Of a DNA stretch of 64,000 nucleotides, positions 8,876 through 16,442 are shown in pieces. The position numbers and the translations under genes are program-made. Positions within the stretch are counted from its first letter, which is position 1. Every line of letters starts with the position of its first letter. Origin of the DNA: Bacteroidales bacterium (GTDB lineage Bacteria > Bacteroidota > Bacteroidia > Bacteroidales > UBA10428); NCBI GenBank assembly GCA_016934395.1, contig JAFGSZ010000079.1, positions 53,766 through 117,765 on the forward strand. The letters run 5' to 3'. Below the pieces are notes generated by a model. The model saw only the letters and a list, made by a program, of their open reading frames with translations, made no database searches and was not told the origin of the DNA.

Positions 8876-10174
8876 ATGATGAAAAAGAAGTTTGTTTCTA
8901 ATATTGTTTTTATGATTTTATGTCTAGGGACAAATTATTCATTCCTTGTGGCAAGTCCATCCGGGAAAACTCCAGACGATGGTTCAGGAGCATTTGTAAC
9001 CGGCAATTTTCGTAATCTGTTTCTGGAAAATGGCCATACACAGGCTGAAATATCTACAAAACTGGGAAAAGCATTTCAACAGCTTTTTTATGGAGACAGC
9101 ACACAAAGACTGTATTTTAAAGCAGGCAGTAATAATAACGGTAAACTGGCCTATTTCTGCGATATTAATAATCAGGATGTACGAAGTGAAGGTATGTCGT
9201 ATGCCATGATGATTTGTTTGCAGTTAAATAAAAAAGAAGAGTTTGATGCCCTTTGGAACTGGTCCATGACCTACATGTACAACAGTTCCCCGGATCATCC
9301 ATCGGTAGGTTATTTCTCCTGGTCAGTAAAGCCTGATGGAACACCAAATGCTGAAACGGCAGCTCCCGATGGTGAGGAATATTTTGTTATGGCTTTATAT
9401 TTTGCAGCACATCGCTGGGGCAGTGGAAATGGAATTTATAATTATAAAGCTTTTGCCGATTCTATACTTACTGCAATGAGGCATCGTCCAATAAAAACAG
9501 GCCTTACTAAATTCGGCCCGCGCACTGTTGGGCCTATGGTAAACGAAGATGCCCGGATGATCTTATTTGTTCCTGATAAAGGATCAAATGATTTTACCGA
9601 TCCTTCCTATCATCTGCCTGCATTTTATGAATTGTGGGCCAGGTGGGGCCCGGAGCAGGACCGGAACTTCTGGGCTGAAGCAGCAGATGCCAGCCGGAGG
9701 TTTTTTAATAATGCCTGTCATCCCATAACAGGCCTTTCATCAGACTATGCTAATTTTGACGGCACACCTCATTTTGTGCAGTGGAATCCAAACTCAGTTA
9801 ACTTTGCTTATGATTCCTGGCGAACTGCCGGTAATTGGGCTGTTGACTGGTCGTGGTGGAAAAAAGATTCAAGCCAAATTGATCTGAGCAACCGGATTCA
9901 GAGCTTTTTTGCTTCCGGAGGTGTAAATACGTACGGTTCACTTTTTAAGTTATCCGGAGAGCTGATAAATGATCGTCATCGTATCGGGCTGATATCTACC
10001 AATGCGGTTGTAAGTCTGGCAGCCAGCCATGCACTGGCAAAAGATTTTGTTGAGGCACTATGGAATGCCCCGGTACCTCAGGAATTTGATACAAGATATT
10101 ATGACGGTGTGCTGTATTTAATGAGTCTGTTGCACTGTAGCGGGGAATTTAAAATCTGGAAACCGGTTCTGTAA
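8876..10174 (+). CDS. Glycoside hydrolase family 8, probable reducing-end xylose-releasing exo-oligoxylanase
   Basis: The protein (432 residues from the ATG at 8876; a second ATG follows at once and a TTG precedes it) has a signal peptide and then a GH8 (alpha/alpha)6-barrel. The order of conserved blocks matches the Rex enzyme (EC 3.2.1.156) described from Bacillus halodurans: RSEGMSYAMM carries the proton-donor Glu (about residue 105), FAYDSWRTAGN the catalytic-base Asp (about 313), plus PDGEEYFVMALYFAAHRWG, DPSYHLPAFYELWARW and the closing SGEFKIW. The His in DRHRIGLISTN lines up with the residue that blocks the aglycone side in Rex, supporting exo-action on xylo-oligosaccharides. It is divergent from the first sigma-FecR-SusCD locus, and I infer that it processes that locus's substrate. 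Other GH8 activities (endo-glucanase, chitosanase) fit less well. Confidence 0.88.
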   Translation: MMKKKFVSNIVFMILCLGTNYSFLVASPSGKTPDDGSGAFVTGNFRNLFLENGHTQAEISTKLGKAFQQLFYGDSTQRLYFKAGSNNNGKLAYFCDINNQDVRSEGMSYAMMICLQLNKKEEFDALWNWSMTYMYNSSPDHPSVGYFSWSVKPDGTPNAETAAPDGEEYFVMALYFAAHRWGSGNGIYNYKAFADSILTAMRHRPIKTGLTKFGPRTVGPMVNEDARMILFVPDKGSNDFTDPSYHLPAFYELWARWGPEQDRNFWAEAADASRRFFNNACHPITGLSSDYANFDGTPHFVQWNPNSVNFAYDSWRTAGNWAVDWSWWKKDSSQIDLSNRIQSFFASGGVNTYGSLFKLSGELINDRHRIGLISTNAVVSLAASHALAKDFVEALWNAPVPQEFDTRYYDGVLYLMSLLHCSGEFKIWKPVL

Positions 10175-10335
10175 AAATTAAAGTATTTGGATTTAGATGC
10201 ATCTCATCAGAATATCAATAGGTATATTAAATTGTTTTCTGAAATTTAATAAATGAACGTGATTCCAAGTGGATGTTTATATAAATAGTTATCCGATAAA
10301 ATTGGCTCTTAACCAGTAACTGTCAAATAATTTTA

Positions 10336-10370
10336 CAATCAATCTTGTATATTTTTGTAAGGTTTGATTG
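10336..10370. terminator. Weak hairpin between convergent GH8 and transporter genes
   Basis: CAATCAA (10336-10342) and TTGATTG (10364-10370) form an imperfect stem in the gap between two convergent genes. A T-rich stretch follows on the plus strand. It may be a bidirectional terminator; the stem is short. Confidence 0.3.
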
Positions 10371-10380
10371 AATATTCTTT

Positions 10381-11670
10381 TTAGAATAACATTGAATTGC
10401 CTGAAACAAACACACCCGCAATACAGGCAGTCATCAGGCAGGCCAGTGTAGCCGCCAGGAGGCATTGGAAGCCAATTTGTGTGATCATTTTCATCCGGTC
10501 CGGAATTATAGCCGAAATACCCCCGATAAAAATAGCCATGGAGGCAAGGTGGGTAAATCCGCAAAGGGCATATGATGTAATAAGTATTGTTCGGGGTGAT
10601 TGAATTATCCCGGTTCTGACAGCTGTTGCCAAGTCGGTATATGAAACCACTTCGGTAAGCACAATTTTTTCACCTATTATCTGTGATGCAGCCCAGGCCT
10701 CATTAACCGGGATTCCCAATATAAGAGTTATTGGATAAAAAATATACCCTAAAATAACTTTTAAGGAAAGCCCGGATTCAATACCCAATAATTTACTAAA
10801 ACCAACCAGTAATAAATCGAATAAATAAACCAGACTAACCACAGCAATCAGCAAAGCCACAATACCTGCAATAAATTTTACGCCTGCATTGGCGCCGTTA
10901 ATTATGGCTATAAAAATATTTTCTTCTTTTTCGTAAAAAGGTTGGACTTTAACACCCAGGGTGACGGGTTTTCCAAGTTCAGGGATCATAAGTTTGGACA
11001 TGATTATAGCTGCAGGGACAGATAAAAAAGATGCTGAAATAAGATGACCTGCAATAGTCGGGAACTGGTCTCGAAGGCTGAAAACATATAAAGCAAGTAT
11101 ATTGGAAGCTACAGTCGACATCCCTACTGTTAGCAGCACGGCCAACTCTGACCGGGTTAGGGTTTTAAGATAGGGTTTAATGGTAAAAACAGATTCTATA
11201 CCGAAAAAAATATTACTTACGGCAAATAAAGATTCAACACCAGAGATGCGCATCATTTTTGTAAACAGAAAGGCAAACCATTTTATTAAAAAGGGGATAA
11301 GCTTTATAAAATATAATATGGCGGTTAAAGCAGAAAAAAATATAATAGTGGGAAATCCCTGAAAGGCCAGAATAAACCCAAGGGAAGTTTCTCCGGATGC
11401 ATTTTTTGTGCCGGGGGGAAGGGCCAGCCTTCCAAAAACAAATTTGGCACCCTCAGAGGCCGAGTCAAGAATTTTGATTACAACATCGTTTAAAAACAGG
11501 AACACTTTATATCCGGCAGGAACTTTAAAAATGAATAAAGCAAATAGAAATTGAAATCCAAGTCCCCATAAAATCACCCTCCAGTTAATATTTTTTTTAT
11601 TGGGTGAAAATAACCATGCAATGGCCATTAAAATAAAAAGCCCTGAGAAACTGATAAGGTTGTAAGTCAT
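10381..11670 (-). CDS. Concentrative nucleoside transporter (CNT/NupC family)
   Basis: This polytopic inner-membrane protein (429 residues from the ATG at 11670; an upstream TTG would add 14) fits the CNT family. It has an N-terminal membrane helix pair, the GTKNASGETSLGFILAFQGF region, the NIFFGIESVFTIKPYL motif, a GMSTVASNILALYVF helix hairpin, the NGANAGVKFIAGIVALLIAV block, and the C-terminal CGFTHLASMAIFIGGISAI motif. It should import nucleosides with H+ or Na+. It is the last gene of a minus-strand series with Dps and the FAD-rhodanese protein; the 171-base gap to Dps leaves it unclear whether it is in the same operon. Confidence 0.93.
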   Translation of the reverse strand: MTYNLISFSGLFILMAIAWLFSPNKKNINWRVILWGLGFQFLFALFIFKVPAGYKVFLFLNDVVIKILDSASEGAKFVFGRLALPPGTKNASGETSLGFILAFQGFPTIIFFSALTAILYFIKLIPFLIKWFAFLFTKMMRISGVESLFAVSNIFFGIESVFTIKPYLKTLTRSELAVLLTVGMSTVASNILALYVFSLRDQFPTIAGHLISASFLSVPAAIIMSKLMIPELGKPVTLGVKVQPFYEKEENIFIAIINGANAGVKFIAGIVALLIAVVSLVYLFDLLLVGFSKLLGIESGLSLKVILGYIFYPITLILGIPVNEAWAASQIIGEKIVLTEVVSYTDLATAVRTGIIQSPRTILITSYALCGFTHLASMAIFIGGISAIIPDRMKMITQIGFQCLLAATLACLMTACIAGVFVSGNSMLF

Positions 11671-11736
11671 GTTCCATATGATAAATGAAAAAAACTTAAA
11701 AACAATTCTCAAATTATAAAAATAATTTATTGAAGA

Positions 11737-11767
11737 TTCCCGGAAATTTAAAATTTATTTCAGGGAA
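11737..11767 (-). terminator. Possible weak terminator downstream of dps
   Basis: TTCCC-g-GAAAT pairs with ATTTC-a-GGGAA across a short AT loop, giving a 10-bp stem with one mismatch. It lies between the Dps stop and the transporter start on the same strand. The downstream minus-strand sequence is AT-rich but lacks a clean T-run. Confidence 0.3.
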
Positions 11768-11841
11768 TATAAAATATTCAACATATTAATTTACATTATG
11801 AAACAGCTTACAACCTTAAAAGACATACCTAAATTCTATAT

Positions 11842-12318
11842 TTATTGCCCCTGAAATGCACTATACATCCAGACTTGTTTTTCCTGAGTATTCATTAATT
11901 CAGCCATTAAACCTACTGTGCCTTCATCCCCGGCAACTGATGCTTGTTCTAAAATGGCTTTTTCTTTTTGCATCAAGGTATGGTAACTTTTCAACACCAG
12001 TTTCACAGTTTCTTCTCCTGAAGAAATATCTCCTGTTTCAGCTATTTTTGAGAGTTTAAGATATTCCGAAAAGTTGTGTACAGGTTTTTCTTCAAGCATA
12101 AGGATCCGTTCGGCTATCTGGTCGGCAACTTCTGCTAACTGAAGATAGAGTTCTTCAAATTTTTCATGGAGCATAAAAAACTGTTGACCTTTTATTTTCC
12201 AGTGAAAACCGCGTACATTGGAATACAATATCTGAACATTTGCTAAAAGTTCGTTAAGTTCTTTTGATACTGTTTCAGCATAAGTTTTGTCTAAGCCAAT
12301 TCGATTCTTTGTACTCAT
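11842..12318 (-). CDS. dps: Dps-family ferritin-like DNA-protection protein
   Basis: The 158-residue protein has the Dps ferroxidase ligands in the expected order: His39 in NVRGFHWKIKG, His51 in FMLHEKF, and Asp66 and Glu70 in EVADQIAERI. The length is normal for Dps. Dps dodecamers oxidise and store iron with H2O2, limiting Fenton damage. The gene is downstream of the DUF5320-like gene and the CoA-disulfide reductase-like gene on the same strand, consistent with an oxidative-stress or iron-handling operon driven from the 14.3-kb promoter. The C-terminus lacks an obvious basic DNA-binding tail. Confidence 0.94.
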   Translation of the reverse strand: MSTKNRIGLDKTYAETVSKELNELLANVQILYSNVRGFHWKIKGQQFFMLHEKFEELYLQLAEVADQIAERILMLEEKPVHNFSEYLKLSKIAETGDISSGEETVKLVLKSYHTLMQKEKAILEQASVAGDEGTVGLMAELMNTQEKQVWMYSAFQGQ

Positions 12319-12378
12319 AATTTTTGTATTAGGTTTTTTTATAAATGGAGTTTCCCCTCAAAAGTCAATACAATGGAA

Positions 12379-12567
12379 TTAATCATTAGCAATTTTTCCA
12401 GAAAGCCGTCTTTTACCCTTACCGGTTCCGCCTCCCTGTTTTCTTCGTTTTCCCAAACCTTTTCCCAGTTTGGATAATTTTTCTTCATGTGAATCATTGC
12501 ATGATCCTAATTTCCTGCCTGTTTTCGGACCTTTACCTTGCGGCCCTGTTTGATTTAGATGTGGCAT
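12379..12567 (-). CDS. Small basic DUF5320-like protein
   Basis: This 62-residue protein begins MPHLNQTGPQGKGPKTGRKL and has one Cys (GSCND). The TGPxGxGxxTGxxxGxC N-terminal pattern is that of DUF5320 proteins, shared with the protein starting at 16775. The rest is Lys/Arg/Gly-rich (KLGKGLGKRRKQGGGTGKGK). The function is unknown; DUF5320 genes are habitually next to NifX/ORP-like and MinD-like ATPase genes in anaerobes. It starts 15 bases after the FAD-rhodanese stop, so they are co-transcribed. It is unlikely to be a chance frame, because the motif is conserved in the second copy. Confidence 0.75.
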   Translation of the reverse strand: MPHLNQTGPQGKGPKTGRKLGSCNDSHEEKLSKLGKGLGKRRKQGGGTGKGKRRLSGKIAND

Positions 12568-12582
12568 ATCGTTTGTTTTTAA

Positions 12583-14277
12583 TTATTTTTCTCGTGGGAA
12601 ATGCCAGGCCATTATTCCGCCCTCCAGCACTTTAACATTTGTATATCCGTGGGCCATGAGCAGCACAGCGGCTTCATAACCCCGTAGAGAGATTTTACAT
12701 AACGCAATGATTTCTTTATTTTTATCCTTTGGAAGCTCATCTAAACGCTGTCTTAATTTACCAAGTGGTATTAGTGTTTCTCCAATACCCAGGCGCATAA
12801 CTTCGTATTCGTCCGGTCCACGCGCATCTAAAATAAACAAGTCTTCATTATTATCCACTTTCTGTTTTAGTTCAGTGGCCCGTATACCGTTAAACCTTCC
12901 TTTTATCTTGTTTTGCATAATATGCGCTGTGGCAATGCTATGGTCTATTGCCAGCGAAAAGGGCGGGGCATAAGGCAGGTCGGCATTGGTCATATCGTCC
13001 ACCGTAAGATTTCCTTTTATGGCCATAGCCCAGATAGCAATTTGTTTGCTTACATCACCAGGACCTATACATTTTGCTCCCAGAATTCTACCTGTTGATT
13101 TTTGAGCGATTAATTTTGTAATTAGTAATTTTCCCTGCATAAATCCCGGTTTGTCGGGACTCGCATTAATTACTGAAATTACATCATTTCCCGCTGTCTT
13201 TGCCATATGTTCAGATAATCCAGTAGCACCTACATGGTAATCAAAAACTTTACATATACCGGTCTGTATGGTTCCCGGATAGATTACGGAATTCTCTGTT
13301 GCAGCATTTTCACCGGCAACACGACCCTGCAAATTAGCCAGATCACCATATGGGGCCAACACATTAGCATGTGAAATTATATTCTTTGTTTCTATGCAAT
13401 CTCCGACAGCATAAATATCCGGATCGGATGTTTGCATAAAGTCGTTAACCAGTATACCTCCAAGTTCACCTGTTTGAATACCTGCTTCTTTGGCTAAACT
13501 GATATTTGGAGCAACTCCCATAGCCACTACAGCAAGTTCACAATGGATTTCAGTTCCGTTTTGTAATTTAACTGCTGTAAGTTTTCCGTTTTCGCCAATA
13601 AATTTGGCTACACCACTCCCTGTAATAATATTGGCTTTGGTTTTTATGTAATTCTCTACAAGTTTGGCCAGTTCATAATCAAGAAAATTTAATAATTGGG
13701 GCAGCATTTCGATGATTGTAATTTCTATCCCGGCAAGCTGCAAGGCTTCTGTTGTTTCAATACCAATCAATCCGCCACCGATGACCACAGCTTTTTTTAT
13801 TTGTTTATCGTCGCGGATTTTTCTCAGATAGTCGGCATCACGCATAGATTGTAATGTAGTTATCCCTTCAAGATCTATTCCTTCAACGGGAGGTAATTTG
13901 GGTTTTGCCCCGGTAGCCAGGATCAGTTTGTCATAATCGATACGTCCTTTTTTACCAGTTTCAAGGTCTTTATAATCCACCCTCTTATTTTTCCTGTCGA
14001 TAAAAGTGGCCAGCGTGTTTGTTTTTGCCTGAATACCTTTCGCATTCAGATAAAATTTCTGGTCTCTTACAACTCCTGTAGGTGTACTTAACAACATATT
14101 TCTGTCATCAAAAAATCCCCCGACATAATAAGGGAATCCACAAGATGCCATGGAGAGATCATTGTCTTTCTGTAATATAGTAATTTCTGCAAATTCATCC
14201 ATGCGTCTTGCTTTTGATGCAGCTTTGGGACCGGCTGCAGAACCTCCAATTACAATAATTTTTTTATGTGTGTTCAT
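12583..14277 (-). CDS. FAD-dependent CoA-disulfide reductase-like oxidoreductase fused to rhodanese
   Basis: The 564-residue protein starts with a Rossmann FAD-binding motif (IVIGGSAAGPKAA, residues 8-20). The redox-active Cys46 lies in SMASCGFPYYVGG, the single-Cys active site of CoA-disulfide reductase/NADH oxidase enzymes. A NAD(P)H Rossmann motif (VVIGGGLIGIETTEAL), an FAD-ribityl motif (IYAVGDCIE) and a dimerisation domain follow. The C-terminal rhodanese domain (about 455-560) has its catalytic Cys527 in IALCKISLRGYEAA. This matches CoADR-RHD enzymes, which reduce CoA or glutathione persulfides, polysulfide or S0 using NAD(P)H. It is divergent from DUF134 and shares an operator region with it. 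It could supply or detoxify sulfane sulfur for the Fe-S/Mo-S proteins across the promoter (inference). Confidence 0.93.
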   Translation of the reverse strand: MNTHKKIIVIGGSAAGPKAASKARRMDEFAEITILQKDNDLSMASCGFPYYVGGFFDDRNMLLSTPTGVVRDQKFYLNAKGIQAKTNTLATFIDRKNKRVDYKDLETGKKGRIDYDKLILATGAKPKLPPVEGIDLEGITTLQSMRDADYLRKIRDDKQIKKAVVIGGGLIGIETTEALQLAGIEITIIEMLPQLLNFLDYELAKLVENYIKTKANIITGSGVAKFIGENGKLTAVKLQNGTEIHCELAVVAMGVAPNISLAKEAGIQTGELGGILVNDFMQTSDPDIYAVGDCIETKNIISHANVLAPYGDLANLQGRVAGENAATENSVIYPGTIQTGICKVFDYHVGATGLSEHMAKTAGNDVISVINASPDKPGFMQGKLLITKLIAQKSTGRILGAKCIGPGDVSKQIAIWAMAIKGNLTVDDMTNADLPYAPPFSLAIDHSIATAHIMQNKIKGRFNGIRATELKQKVDNNEDLFILDARGPDEYEVMRLGIGETLIPLGKLRQRLDELPKDKNKEIIALCKISLRGYEAAVLLMAHGYTNVKVLEGGIMAWHFPREK

Positions 14278-14315
14278 CTATTTTGTAATATTTTTTGAAT
14301 AATTAATTTTAAAGC

Positions 14316-14323
14316 CAAATGTA
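14316..14323 (-). promoter_or_regulatory. -7 promoter element (TACATTTG) for the FAD-rhodanese operon
   Basis: Read on the minus strand the site is TACATTTG, a full match to the Bacteroidota -7 consensus TAnnTTTG. It is 39 bases upstream of the ATG at 14277. The expected -33 position falls inside the large palindrome at 14331-14362 (TATG instead of TTTG), so a protein bound there should control access to this promoter. Confidence 0.55.
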
Positions 14324-14330
14324 GTAAATA

Positions 14331-14362
14331 AAATTTAAATGAACATAAGTTCATTTAAATTT
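14331..14362. promoter_or_regulatory. 32-bp perfect palindrome with GAACATAAGTTC core, predicted operator 1
   Basis: Two exact 14-base arms surround a 4-base ATAA spacer; the core is GAAC-ATAA-GTTC. It sits in the divergent gap between the FAD-rhodanese gene (minus) and DUF134 (plus). The same core recurs at 15491 and 16399, each time within a promoter region of this cluster. Confidence 0.75.
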
Positions 14363-14436
14363 GTTTCATATTTATTTTAGGATGATATGTATTGAAATAC
14401 TATTTTTACCATTTTATTCAAAATATAAATAATCAG

Positions 14437-14850
14437 ATGCCAAACCGCAGGCGCCATCGACGTATTAAAATGCCACCTTTAATGGAAGGGTTTAAGCCCT
14501 TTGGAATTCCAATGCATAACCTGGAGCCTGTTGTTCTCCTTTACGAAGAATATGAAGCCATCCGCCTTGCAGATTATGAAAACTTAACTCAGGAAGAAGC
14601 TGCAATAAGGATGGATATTTCGAGACCTACATTTACGCGGCTTTATGATAAAGCCAGAAAAAATATTGCCAAAGCCTTTATAGAAGGTAAAGCTATCTTG
14701 ATTCAGGGGGGGACATATATTACCGATGATTACTGGTTCAGGTGTTTCGATTGTAACGAGGTAATGATTACCATAAAACCAGTGAAACAATGCCGTAAGT
14801 GCTATTCAGAAAATATTAAACAATTAAACTCGCTGAACAATGAAGAGTAG
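14437..14850 (+). CDS. DUF134 predicted DNA-binding protein with C-terminal zinc ribbon
   Basis: I take the ATG at 14437 (137 residues), giving the typical DUF134 start MPNRRRHRRIKMPP; an upstream TTG would add 15 unlikely residues. The DUF134 core follows: FKPFGIPMHNLEPVVLLYEE, then EAIRLADYENLTQEEAAIRM and a sigma-region-4-like helix-turn-helix (ISRPTFTRLYDKARKNIA). The tail has two CxxC pairs (CFDC and CRKC), probably a zinc site. DUF134 proteins are annotated as predicted DNA-binding proteins and co-occur with DUF5320/NifX/MinD clusters. This is the only classical DNA-binding protein of the cluster, so it is the first candidate for the factor that reads the GAACATAWGTTC sites (inference). 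Confidence 0.88.
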   Translation: MPNRRRHRRIKMPPLMEGFKPFGIPMHNLEPVVLLYEEYEAIRLADYENLTQEEAAIRMDISRPTFTRLYDKARKNIAKAFIEGKAILIQGGTYITDDYWFRCFDCNEVMITIKPVKQCRKCYSENIKQLNSLNNEE

Positions 14851-15031
14851 ATGTGCTGATAAACCCACCGAATATTGTATTTGTGTTAACTGTGATATTA
14901 AAATTAAACATCAGCTTGGTATTCCCTGCAGGGAAACCAAATGCCCGCAATGCGGAAAAACGATGATGAAAGAAGGTTCCTATCATCACCGGTTGTATCT
15001 TGAGAAAAGTGAAAAGAAAAACAAACCATAA
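14840..15031 (+). CDS. Small zinc-ribbon protein
   Basis: The 63-residue protein has two Cys pairs (YCICVNC and KCPQC) with a third Cys between them (GIPCRETKC), plus a His pair (SYHHR). This looks like a zinc- or iron-binding rubredoxin-like knuckle. Its ATG overlaps the DUF134 coding end by 11 bases, so translational coupling is likely. Similar short Cys proteins occur beside DUF134 genes in anaerobes; no function is known to me. It could bind metal alone or as a partner of DUF134. Confidence 0.7.
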   Translation: MKSRCADKPTEYCICVNCDIKIKHQLGIPCRETKCPQCGKTMMKEGSYHHRLYLEKSEKKNKP

Positions 15032-15082
15032 TAGTTACGCCATTAACTCTTCATTTTTTAGGCCATTTGCCGAATTATGGTA

Positions 15083-15457
15083 TTATTGCTCTTTTTTAAT
15101 TTCAAACAAATTGTTACTGTTATCCCAGATAAAATAGGTTTTCCCTGTTCTGCCTTCTTGGACAAATGTTTTGTATCCATAATGTAGTGCATTATAATAT
15201 ATTTCTTCCGGAATTTTGTAGTTAAAACAAATATGGGCATAACTTCTGAAATCCGGTTGATCGTCAATAAAAATTTCAAGTTTTGTTTTCTTCAGGATTA
15301 ATTCCACTACTTCCGTGTTTTTTTGTATATCAAACAAGGTTTCAGACAATTCCTTATTTAACTGAAAATTGAATTCTACCCGGAACTGTAATACATTAAT
15401 ATAAAATCCGGTAATTTCCTTTTTATCTCTAACTGTAATACCAATATGATTAAACAT
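15083..15457 (-). CDS. VOC-superfamily (glyoxalase/bleomycin-resistance fold) protein
   Basis: The 124-residue protein begins FNHIGITVRDKKEITGFYIN and ends with the TYFIWDNSNNLFEI strand, the two halves of a VOC beta-alpha-beta-beta-beta fold. Possible metal ligands are His4, the Glu residues in EVVELIL, His near SYAHICFNY, and the Glu in LFEI. The substrate is unknown. It is a single gene divergent from the MBL-fold gene, and its own promoter region contains a GAACATATGTTC palindrome, so I include it in the regulon. Confidence 0.85.
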   Translation of the reverse strand: MFNHIGITVRDKKEITGFYINVLQFRVEFNFQLNKELSETLFDIQKNTEVVELILKKTKLEIFIDDQPDFRSYAHICFNYKIPEEIYYNALHYGYKTFVQEGRTGKTYFIWDNSNNLFEIKKEQ

Positions 15458-15479
15458 AATTTCTGATTTTTTTTAACAA

Positions 15480-15487
15480 CAAAAATA
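15480..15487 (-). promoter_or_regulatory. -7 promoter element (TATTTTTG) for the VOC gene
   Basis: On the minus strand the site reads TATTTTTG, a full TAnnTTTG match, 23 bases upstream of the VOC start. The palindrome at 15491-15502 lies only three bases upstream, between the -7 and the expected -33 elements, a typical repressor position. Confidence 0.5.
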
Positions 15488-15490
15488 AAA

Positions 15491-15502
15491 GAACATATGT
15501 TC
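15491..15502. promoter_or_regulatory. GAACATATGTTC palindrome, predicted operator 2
   Basis: A perfect 12-bp palindrome in the 90-base gap between the divergent VOC (minus) and MBL-fold (plus) genes. Its core is identical to that at 16399 and one base from that at 14341. Confidence 0.75.
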
Positions 15503-15547
15503 ATATAGGATAAAATCAATAATTTTATATCTTTTAAAATTATTCAT

Positions 15548-16330
15548 ATGGAAATATCAGTATTAACAGATAATAACACAGGAAGAGGTTTTGTTGCTGA
15601 ACATGGCTTGTCGTATTATATTACACATGAAAACACTAAAATCCTTTTTGATGCGGGTCAGAGTGATGTATTTGTAAAAAATGCATCCTTAATGAATGTT
15701 GATTTATCAGCTATAAATTTTATTGTGCTAAGTCACGGTCATTTTGATCATGGTAACGGATTGAACTATTTAAACGGTGGAAATCTAATTTGCCATCCGG
15801 ATTGTTTTATAAAACGTTACAGGTATATCGACAAAACATATATTGGATTAAATCTCACCGGAAAGGAAATTAAAAATAAATTTAACCTTATAAAAAGTGC
15901 CGGACCGAAATGGTTAACCCAATCCATTGTTTTTCTGGGAGAAGTGCCAAGAAAAACAAGTTTTGAGTCTAAAAAAACGTCTTTTATTCTGGAGAACGGA
16001 GAAAAAGATTTTGTAACGGATGACAGCGCCCTTGTTATTATTCTGAAAAACGGGCTATTTATAATTACAGGGTGCGGTCATGCCGGTATAGTAAATACAA
16101 TAGAGCATGCCATTGTTGTTACTGGTATTCCGCAAATTGCCGGTGTTATGGGTGGTTTTCATTTAAAAGAAATAAACCGGCAAACCAGGGAAACTATTAA
16201 TTATTTAAAATTTCACAATGCAAAACATATTTTGCCGGCCCATTGTACCAGTTTGCCTGTAGTAAATGAATTTATATCCATTTTTAACGGGCAACAGGTT
16301 AAAACCGGAGAACGGTTTTGTTTCGAATAA
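15548..16330 (+). CDS. MBL-fold metallo-hydrolase
   Basis: The 260-residue metallo-beta-lactamase-fold protein has the metal signature SHGHFDHGNG (His63, His65, Asp67, His68), further ligands in GCGHAGIVNT and the terminal PAHCTSLP His. The N-terminal ISVLTDNNTG and the GCGHAG motif match the subgroup annotated as dihydropterin aminobenzene-phosphate synthase-like (methanopterin pathway). That specific reaction is not supported here, since no other pathway genes are present. Homologues are common beside NifX/MinD clusters in anaerobes. It is preceded by operator 2 and followed 112 bases later by the NifX-like gene. Confidence 0.88.
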   Translation: MEISVLTDNNTGRGFVAEHGLSYYITHENTKILFDAGQSDVFVKNASLMNVDLSAINFIVLSHGHFDHGNGLNYLNGGNLICHPDCFIKRYRYIDKTYIGLNLTGKEIKNKFNLIKSAGPKWLTQSIVFLGEVPRKTSFESKKTSFILENGEKDFVTDDSALVIILKNGLFIITGCGHAGIVNTIEHAIVVTGIPQIAGVMGGFHLKEINRQTRETINYLKFHNAKHILPAHCTSLPVVNEFISIFNGQQVKTGERFCFE

Positions 16331-16398
16331 TCATTTTTAATTTCTACAAATAACTGTTGTTATTTCTTTGTTGGATAAGAAAATAATTCATACAAAAC

Positions 16399-16410
16399 GA
16401 ACATATGTTC
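16399..16410. promoter_or_regulatory. GAACATATGTTC palindrome, predicted operator 3
   Basis: A perfect 12-bp palindrome 33 bases before the chosen NifX start. A -7-like TATTTTTA box follows at 16422-16429, so the palindrome occupies the expected -33 region of the promoter for the long plus-strand operon. Confidence 0.75.
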
Positions 16411-16442
16411 ATTTAATTTATTATTTTTACAAAGAATTTAAA

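Noticed and set aside
10289..10564. 91-codon frame overlapping the end of the nucleoside transporter gene.
   Set aside because: It lies in another frame of a well-supported transporter gene and matches no family.
15548..16330. Assignment of the MBL-fold gene as a methanopterin pathway enzyme.
   Set aside because: Only overall family similarity supports it and no other pathway genes are present; I kept the general name.
14331..16410. The GAACATATGTTC palindromes resemble the Bacillus-type LexA (SOS) box.
   Set aside because: The adjacent genes are redox and metal-cluster genes, not DNA-repair genes, and most Bacteroidota lack a Bacillus-like LexA. I keep it only as an alternative to test.
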